The notes under the pieces are model-generated. The model was given only the letters and a program-made list of their open reading frames with translations. It made no database searches and was not told the origin of the DNA. This document shows positions 23,426 to 27,826 of a stretch of 27,826 nucleotides of DNA, piece after piece; the first letter of the stretch is position 1, and each line of letters opens with the position of its first letter. The position numbers and the translations under genes are program-made. Source of the DNA: CAZMSD01 sp964568855 (GTDB lineage: Bacteria > CAIWAD01); NCBI GenBank assembly GCA_964568855.1, contig CAZMSD010000045.1, forward strand, positions 1-27,826, written 5' to 3'.

Positions 23426-25839
23426 CCGGTCCTCGATTCCGTGGAAGCCGCGGTTTCCAGCAGGTTCAGCACCTCCTCGGGCAGGATCGGGATATGGTCC
23501 ACCTGCACTCCCAGCGCCCGGCTCACGGCATTGGCGACCGCCGCGGCCGTAGGAATGATGGCCGGTTCGCCGATGCCCTTGGCGCCCCAGGGGCCCAGCG
23601 GTTCGGGCTCCTCCACCTGGATGGTCTCCACTTCGGGCAGGTCCGTCGTGGTGGGCACCAGGTAGGTCGAGAAGTTGTTCGTGATCACGCGGCCGCCCTC
23701 TTCCAGGTAGTTCTCGCTCAGCGCCCAGCCCACTCCCTGGGCCGTGCCGCCCTCTACCTGGCCCTCGATGCCGGCGGGATTGATCGCCCGGCCTACGTCG
23801 TGGGCGGCCCAGATCCGTTCCACGCGCACCCTGCCGGTCAGCGTATCCACACTGACCTCCGCCATGTGCGCGGCGTAGGAATAGCTGAAGTAGGCCTCGC
23901 CCAGGCCGCTCTTCGCGTCGTATGACAGCGGGGGCACGTGCCACCAGCCCAGGGCCGCCATCGGTCGGTTGCTGAGAAACAGGTGCTCCGCCAGCTCCTC
24001 GAAACTCAGCGAGACCGCTCCGCCGTCGGGGGAACCCGCTTCCCCGCCGCCGCGAACGCAGGCCCGGTCGCCGGCTAATTCCACGTCTCCGGGCGCGCAT
24101 TCCAGCAACTCGGCGGCCGCCGCTTGTATCACGGGGATCAGTTTGTCCGCCGCGTCGCGCAGAGCGTTGCCCGTCATCACCACGTTGCGGCTGGCCACGG
24201 CGGGGCCGCTGTCGGGCACCTGTTGCGTGTCCGTAGGCTCCACCAGGACCCGCTCCGTCGACACGCCCAGCGCTTTGGCGGCCATCTGGGCAACCGCCGT
24301 CAGCGCGCCCTGTCCCATCTCCACCAGGCCGAAGGCCGCGGATATCGACCCGTCCCGGTGAATGCGGATCCGCGCCCCGGCGCCGTCGAGAAACCAGCCC
24401 GCGGCGCCCAGGCAGTTGCCGTAGTGGCAGAGCGCCAGGCCGCGCCCCCGCAGATATCGCCTGCCGGTTTCCTCCGCGCCCTCGGCTGCGGGAACCGAGG
24501 ACCCGCCGCCAGTTCCGCCCTTCGACCGCGAAGCGGTCACACGTTTTCCCGAGGATCCACTCTGCGCGCCCTCCGCGGAAAGCCCCCAGCCGGCCGCGCG
24601 GGCGGCTTCCTTCAGGCAGCGCTCCGCTCCCACGCTGTGCTCCAGCAGCTGCCCCGTGGGCGTTCGGTCGCCGGGACGCAGCACGTTTCGCAGGCGCAGC
24701 TCCAGTGGATCCATTCCCAGCTCCTCCGCCACGTGATCCATCATCCGCTCATGTCCGAAGGTCGCCTGCGGCGAACCGAAGCCGCGGAATGCTCCATTGG
24801 GGGGAAGGTTGGTGTACCAGGACGTCGAATCCACCTTGACATTTGGAATCACGTATGGCCCGGCGGCCTGCACGGCGGCGCGGTAGGACACCACTGAGGA
24901 CAGCGTCGCATAGGCGCCTGCACCGTGATCGAGGCGGATCTCCGCCGCCGTGAGACGCCCGTCCCTCGTCACTCCCACGCGGTAAGACATCAGGAAGGGA
25001 TGGCGCTTGCTGGTCAGCTGGACGTCCTCGCGCCGGCGGTACACGAGCTTGACCGGCCGGCCGATGCGGGCGGCTGCCACTGCGGCCCGCGCGCAGAGCT
25101 CCGAAGGCAGGTCCTCCTTCCCGCCGAAGCCTCCGCCCGTGGGCGCCTGGATCACGCGCACCGCGGCGAAGGGCAGACCCATGGCCCGCGCCACCGCTTT
25201 CTGCACATAGAAGGGACACTGCAGCGAACCGTGGATCGTGAGCGCTCCGTCCTCGCCGGGCAGGACCACGCAACCCTGTCCCTCCAGGTAGAAATGCTCC
25301 TGGCAGGGGGTCCGGAACTCGGCTTCGACCACCAGGTCGGCCAATCGAAGGCCTTTGGCGATCTCGCCCCTGCGCAGTCGGTGCCGGCAGGCCACGTTGC
25401 TGGCGTGCAGATAATCGCTCCTGGCGGCGCGGCTCTGCTCGATGCTCAGAACAGGATCGAATTCTTCGTACTTTATCTGCACGAGTTCCGCCGCCCGACG
25501 GGCCGTCGCTTCGTCGGCGGCCACCGCCAGCGCGATCGTGTCGCCCACGTAGCGCACTGTTTCCTGCGCCAGCAGGGGTTGATCGTTACAGATCACCCCC
25601 ACCTGGTTCTCGCCGGGGACGTGCCGGGCCAGCACGAGATCCAGGAAGCCCGGCAGGGACTCGCAGTGAGCGCCGTCCACGGCCAGGATCCTGCCGAAGG
25701 GGGTCGACGAGACCACCGGAGCGGCCCAGGCCAGGCCCTCGAAACGCAGGTCGTCGAGAAAGCGCGTGTCACCGGTGCACTTGGCGGGTGCATCGATCCG
25801 CAGGCGGGACTCTCCGATAGTCTGGGGTGAATTCGGCAT
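23422..25839 (-). CDS. Xanthine dehydrogenase-family Mo-binding large subunit
   Basis: This 805-aa molybdopterin subunit has GGGFGGK at 235-241, AFRGFGSPQ in the middle, GLVEMGQGA, and the catalytic glutamate at Glu758 within GAKGIGEPA. All key elements of an active Mo hydroxylase are present. The accessory genes yqeB/yqeC suggest the active site carries a labile selenium instead of sulfur; this is not visible in the protein, and no selenocysteine is expected. Its partners are by inference the [2Fe-2S] and FAD subunits at 18778-19266 and 17867-18781, unusually separated from it by three genes. A Ser/Gly-rich insertion spans about residues 420-460. ATG 25839 with AGGA 9 nt upstream is the start and marks the 5' end of the eleven-gene operon. 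Confidence 0.92.
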   Translation of the reverse strand: MPNSPQTIGESRLRIDAPAKCTGDTRFLDDLRFEGLAWAAPVVSSTPFGRILAVDGAHCESLPGFLDLVLARHVPGENQVGVICNDQPLLAQETVRYVGDTIALAVAADEATARRAAELVQIKYEEFDPVLSIEQSRAARSDYLHASNVACRHRLRRGEIAKGLRLADLVVEAEFRTPCQEHFYLEGQGCVVLPGEDGALTIHGSLQCPFYVQKAVARAMGLPFAAVRVIQAPTGGGFGGKEDLPSELCARAAVAAARIGRPVKLVYRRREDVQLTSKRHPFLMSYRVGVTRDGRLTAAEIRLDHGAGAYATLSSVVSYRAAVQAAGPYVIPNVKVDSTSWYTNLPPNGAFRGFGSPQATFGHERMMDHVAEELGMDPLELRLRNVLRPGDRTPTGQLLEHSVGAERCLKEAARAAGWGLSAEGAQSGSSGKRVTASRSKGGTGGGSSVPAAEGAEETGRRYLRGRGLALCHYGNCLGAAGWFLDGAGARIRIHRDGSISAAFGLVEMGQGALTAVAQMAAKALGVSTERVLVEPTDTQQVPDSGPAVASRNVVMTGNALRDAADKLIPVIQAAAAELLECAPGDVELAGDRACVRGGGEAGSPDGGAVSLSFEELAEHLFLSNRPMAALGWWHVPPLSYDAKSGLGEAYFSYSYAAHMAEVSVDTLTGRVRVERIWAAHDVGRAINPAGIEGQVEGGTAQGVGWALSENYLEEGGRVITNNFSTYLVPTTTDLPEVETIQVEEPEPLGPWGAKGIGEPAIIPTAAAVANAVSRALGVQVDHIPILPEEVLNLLETAASTESRTG

Positions 25840-25944
25840 CGAACGATTCCTGTGATCAGGACCCGCCGCGCACTCGCGCGCCGCGCGTGAGCCGGAGCAG
25901 GCCCGAAGCAAGGGGTAGGACAATTTAAGGTACGAGACCTTCCG
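25840..25944. promoter_or_regulatory. Divergent promoter region of the purine operon and the alpha/beta hydrolase gene
   Basis: These 105 nt separate the first gene of the minus-strand operon from the plus-strand hydrolase gene, so promoters for both must lie here or inside the flanking genes. There is a G+C-rich imperfect dyad (GCGCACTCGCGCG and neighbours, about 25868-25890) and a short A+T patch (CAATTTAAGG, 25921-25930). No -35/-10 pair could be chosen with confidence. Confidence 0.45.
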
Positions 25945-26958
25945 ATGCGCGACGCTTCCAGGCCCGCGAAGATTCTGCTGCGCAGAATCGCGGGCGCAAT
26001 CATGGCCCTGCTGCTGGTGGCCACCGCGATCGCCGCCTGGGCGACCTGGATGTGGCACCGCGACCCCTTGGATTCACTGGAGGTCCCCTTTGCAGGCAGA
26101 ATGACCGCGGCGGAGACGGTCTACGAGGTGGACCTCGCCGCCGATGCCAGGGAGTATCACGACATCATTCTCGTGGATCCGCGGGGTGACACGCTGCGTG
26201 TTACGCTGAGTCTGCCCGCAGGCGGGGTAGAGCGGCGGCTGCCGGTGCTGATTCTGCTGGGGGGAGCGGTGTCCGGCCGGCAAAGCCTGCGCTACGTGCC
26301 CTGGCACGGGGACAACGCGATCATCGCCTATGAATATCCCTACGATCCGGAGCGGGTCGACGCCAGGCGCTGGTACGAAGGCGCCAACCTGTCGCAGCTC
26401 CCCGCGATCCGCAGATCGGTGCTGGCGGTCCCGCGACAGCTGCGCGACCTGGCGCTCTGGACCCGCGAGCAGGCCTGGGCCGACACCGGCAGGATCAGCC
26501 TGCTGGGCTTCAGCTTCGGCGCCATGTTCATCCCCGCCGGCCAGCGACTGCTGCAGCGGGCGGGCGTGGAGATTCACAGCACGGTGATCGCTTACGGCGG
26601 CGCCGAGCTCCGCTACATGCTGGAGGCGAACCTGCAGCGGCTTGATCCTTGGGTCCGGGGTATCGCCGCCTGGGTCCTAGCGGCGCTGATTCGCCCGGTA
26701 GAACCGGCGCTCCACGCCGCGGAGCTGAAGGGCTCTTTCCTGGTGATCAACGGCAGCGGGGATCGAAAGATCCCCGAACGCTGCGCCCGACGCCTGCAGA
26801 ACCTGCTGCCCGAACCCAAGGCCGTACTCAACCTCGATACGCCGCACATGCACCGTAAGCGGCCCGAGCTTGCGCGCCGCCTGGCCGGTCTCAGCATCCG
26901 CTGGCTCTGCGAGCGGAACGCGATGGACCTGGACATCCGGCCCTGGGAAGCGCCCTAG
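25945..26958 (+). CDS. Membrane-anchored alpha/beta hydrolase
   Basis: This 337-aa protein has a basic N-terminus and one hydrophobic segment (about residues 13-34), giving a membrane anchor or uncleaved signal. The rest has an alpha/beta-hydrolase pattern: a nucleophile elbow LLGFSFGAMF with Ser190 (GFSFG, 188-192), a probable acid Asp273 (INGSGDRKIP) and a probable base His301 or His303 (DTPHMHRKRPE). The closest general class is the dienelactone-hydrolase/prolyl-oligopeptidase-like hydrolases, but substrate and cellular role cannot be read from the sequence. It is divergent from the purine operon and alone on its transcript. It ends before the terminator of the convergent secreted-protein gene. 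Confidence 0.75.
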   Translation: MRDASRPAKILLRRIAGAIMALLLVATAIAAWATWMWHRDPLDSLEVPFAGRMTAAETVYEVDLAADAREYHDIILVDPRGDTLRVTLSLPAGGVERRLPVLILLGGAVSGRQSLRYVPWHGDNAIIAYEYPYDPERVDARRWYEGANLSQLPAIRRSVLAVPRQLRDLALWTREQAWADTGRISLLGFSFGAMFIPAGQRLLQRAGVEIHSTVIAYGGAELRYMLEANLQRLDPWVRGIAAWVLAALIRPVEPALHAAELKGSFLVINGSGDRKIPERCARRLQNLLPEPKAVLNLDTPHMHRKRPELARRLAGLSIRWLCERNAMDLDIRPWEAP

Positions 26959-27012
26959 CCTTTGTGAGCCAGGAGCAAACTCCACCGATTCGATTCCCGG
27001 CGATGCGGCGTG

Positions 27013-27049
27013 ATACAAAAGACCCCCGGGGTTCGCGCTCCCGGGGGTC
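27013..27049 (-). terminator. Intrinsic terminator of the secreted-protein gene
   Basis: A perfect 10-bp G+C-rich stem (GACCCCCGGG at 27021-27030 with CCCGGGGGTC at 27040-27049, 9-nt loop) is followed on the minus strand by TTTTGTAT. It lies 34 nt past the stop of the gene at 27083-27754. The plus strand has no T-tract after the stem, so it should act on minus-strand transcripts. A GTGATAC heptamer overlaps the distal T-tract. Confidence 0.85.
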
Positions 27050-27082
27050 CGTACGATGCTGGCTTTCTGAGCTGAAATGCGG

Positions 27083-27754
27083 CTATTTCAGCAGAATCAT
27101 CTTGTTGCTGGTGACCTGGCCTCCTGCTTCCAGGGTATAGATATAGCAGCCGGAAGGCAGGTTGCCTCCGTGGAAGGTCGCGCGATTGACGCCGCGCGCC
27201 ACCATGCCGTTCACCAGTTCCGAGATCTCCCGGCCGCCCAGGGTGTATACCGCCAGCCGGGCGTAGCCGGTTTCGGGCATCACGTACTCGATGGTGGTGG
27301 CGGGGTTGAAGGGATTGGGATAGTTCTTACAGAGCTGGAAGCCGAGTTCCATCTCTTCCGCTTCGGCGGTTTCGCAGCACGGCACCCAGAAGGGGCCGAA
27401 CATGTACGGCGCGATGCCGTTGTCCGAGCGGACCCAGATCCACAGTATGTTGTCCTGATCGCATCCCACGCCGGAAAGCGTGAAATACACCGTCACGGTG
27501 AGTTCCGTGCCGTTCTTCATGTCCGGTACCGGAACGATCTCCTCCACCGGAATCAGGCCGCCCTGTGGATTGTCGAAATCGAGCGTCACGTCGTGGATGT
27601 CGCCGCAGTTGGCGACGATCAGGACGTTGATCCCCACTACATCCCCACATTCGATGGGTGGAACGGCCGGCCAGTCGGCAGGGAAGATCAGGATCGCGAA
27701 GGCTGAACTGATCGACAGAAGCCAGGCACAAAGCAGTGCTGTCAGTTTCCTCAT
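27083..27754 (-). CDS. Secreted protein with C-terminal FlgD-like / type A sorting domain
   Basis: This 223-aa protein has a signal peptide (residues 1-20, ending SAFA). A beta-rich middle with several cysteines (ECGD, NCGD, GCDQD, PCCE) follows, which I do not recognise. From residue about 141 a typical C-terminal domain begins: NYPNPFNPATTIEY (144-157), then ARLAVYTLGGREI, and GGNLPSGCYIYTLEAGG near the end. Such domains are used for type IX-like secretion or cell-surface attachment and are common in FCB-group phyla. ATG 27754 has a strong GGAGGAAG ribosome binding site. The gene is monocistronic with its own terminator. The middle region may be a DUF11/CARDB-like Ig fold (guess). Confidence 0.82.
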   Translation of the reverse strand: MRKLTALLCAWLLSISSAFAILIFPADWPAVPPIECGDVVGINVLIVANCGDIHDVTLDFDNPQGGLIPVEEIVPVPDMKNGTELTVTVYFTLSGVGCDQDNILWIWVRSDNGIAPYMFGPFWVPCCETAEAEEMELGFQLCKNYPNPFNPATTIEYVMPETGYARLAVYTLGGREISELVNGMVARGVNRATFHGGNLPSGCYIYTLEAGGQVTSNKMILLK

Positions 27755-27826
27755 GCTTCCTCCCTCTTTTCCTATCTAGTCGACCATGAACAACTCTCTA
27801 GAGCACTGGTTTCATAGGCTTTACGG
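27755..27826 (-). promoter_or_regulatory. Upstream region of the secreted-protein gene
   Basis: The 72 nt before ATG 27754 up to the window edge contain the strong ribosome binding site and a short dyad around CTCTAGAG (27796-27803). They are less G+C-rich than the coding DNA and probably include the promoter, but no -35/-10 pair is clear. Confidence 0.3.

Larger units (their letters stand above)
777..27016. repeat. Dispersed over-represented heptamer GTGATAC (and sister GTGTTAC), 26 copies
   Basis: GTGATAC or its complement GTATCAC begins at 5156, 7257, 8555, 9752, 10482, 12608, 13113, 13968, 16043, 16552, 18402, 18823, 19260, 19574, 20848, 21145, 24125, 26154 and 27010 (19 copies). GTGTTAC/GTAACAC begins at 777, 2978, 6124, 7106, 15206, 19865 and 26198 (7 copies). 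The copies fall on both strands, in different codon phases and in noncoding DNA. The more G+C-rich relatives with C or G in the fourth position were each seen about once. At roughly two-thirds G+C about two copies of one such heptamer would be expected in the window. The counts were made by eye and could be off by one or two. The function is unknown. Confidence 0.65.

Noticed and set aside
21782..23665. A 627-codon plus-strand open frame
   Set aside because: It is antisense to ygeY, ssnA and the end of a Mo subunit gene. It crosses three real gene boundaries and has no start signal.
9542..25839. Selenocysteine-encoding TGA in the hydroxylases
   Set aside because: These enzymes carry labile selenium at the Mo site rather than selenocysteine, and no in-frame TGA interrupts the conserved motifs.
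5156..27016. GTGATAC as half-sites of an FNR/CRP-type operator
   Set aside because: The copies are single, mostly inside genes, and not arranged as spaced inverted repeats before promoters, so an ordinary operator role does not fit.
1..27826. CRISPR array, insertion sequence or prophage
   Set aside because: No regularly spaced repeats, transposase, integrase or phage genes were seen.

Overview
The window is G+C-rich, gene-dense bacterial DNA. It probably comes from a Gram-negative, anaerobic or facultative organism of the wider FCB superphylum (for example a Krumholzibacteria- or Eisenbacteria-like lineage). The evidence for this is the C-terminal NYPNPFNP-type sorting domain of the secreted protein at 27083-27754, the periplasmic multiheme cytochromes, a Tat substrate and a YceI protein. 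No marker here fixes the phylum, so this is an inference.

Layout. A class II tRNA-Ser(GGA) lies at 3-90 (minus), followed by a weak fibronectin-like gene remnant (154-534) and a YceI-family gene (580-1176, minus). An A+T-rich regulatory stretch (1177-1476) precedes a plus-strand respiratory module: an octaheme HAO-family cytochrome c (1477-2919), an intrinsic terminator, a tetraheme cytochrome c (3062-3892), a Tat-exported 4x[4Fe-4S] protein of the NrfC type (3914-4870) and an NrfD-type quinone-interacting membrane protein (4890-6119). It reads like an Nrf nitrite-reductase operon in which the terminal NrfA enzyme and NrfB are replaced by an octaheme HAO-like enzyme and a tetraheme protein. 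Four plus-strand genes follow that mature selenium-dependent molybdenum hydroxylases: yqeC, mocA, yqeB and an xdhC/coxI-type gene (6175-9523).

Converging on these, with only 18 nt between stop codons, is an eleven-gene minus-strand operon (25839 down to 9542) related to the E. coli yge/ygf purine-catabolism island. In transcription order it encodes a xanthine-dehydrogenase-type Mo subunit, an SsnA amidohydrolase, a YgeY M20 hydrolase, a fold-type II PLP enzyme, a [2Fe-2S] subunit, a FAD subunit, YgfK, an 8-oxoguanine-deaminase-like amidohydrolase, a YgfM-like FAD subunit, a [2Fe-2S] subunit with a degenerate first cluster, and an XdhD-like Mo subunit. Most junctions overlap by 4-8 nt or are separated by only a few nt. 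The inferred job is anaerobic breakdown of purines by two Se/Mo hydroxylases plus deaminases and lyases. The ygeW, hyuA and yqeA equivalents are not in the window. A membrane-anchored alpha/beta hydrolase (25945-26958, plus) is divergent from this operon, and a small secreted protein with its own terminator closes the window.

The most unexpected signal is not a gene. The heptamer GTGATAC occurs 19 times on the two strands, and its sister GTGTTAC seven times, in several reading frames and also between genes. This is roughly ten times what composition would predict for GTGATAC. It resembles a genome-wide signature word such as an uptake, methylation or segregation signal. All positions come from reading by eye.
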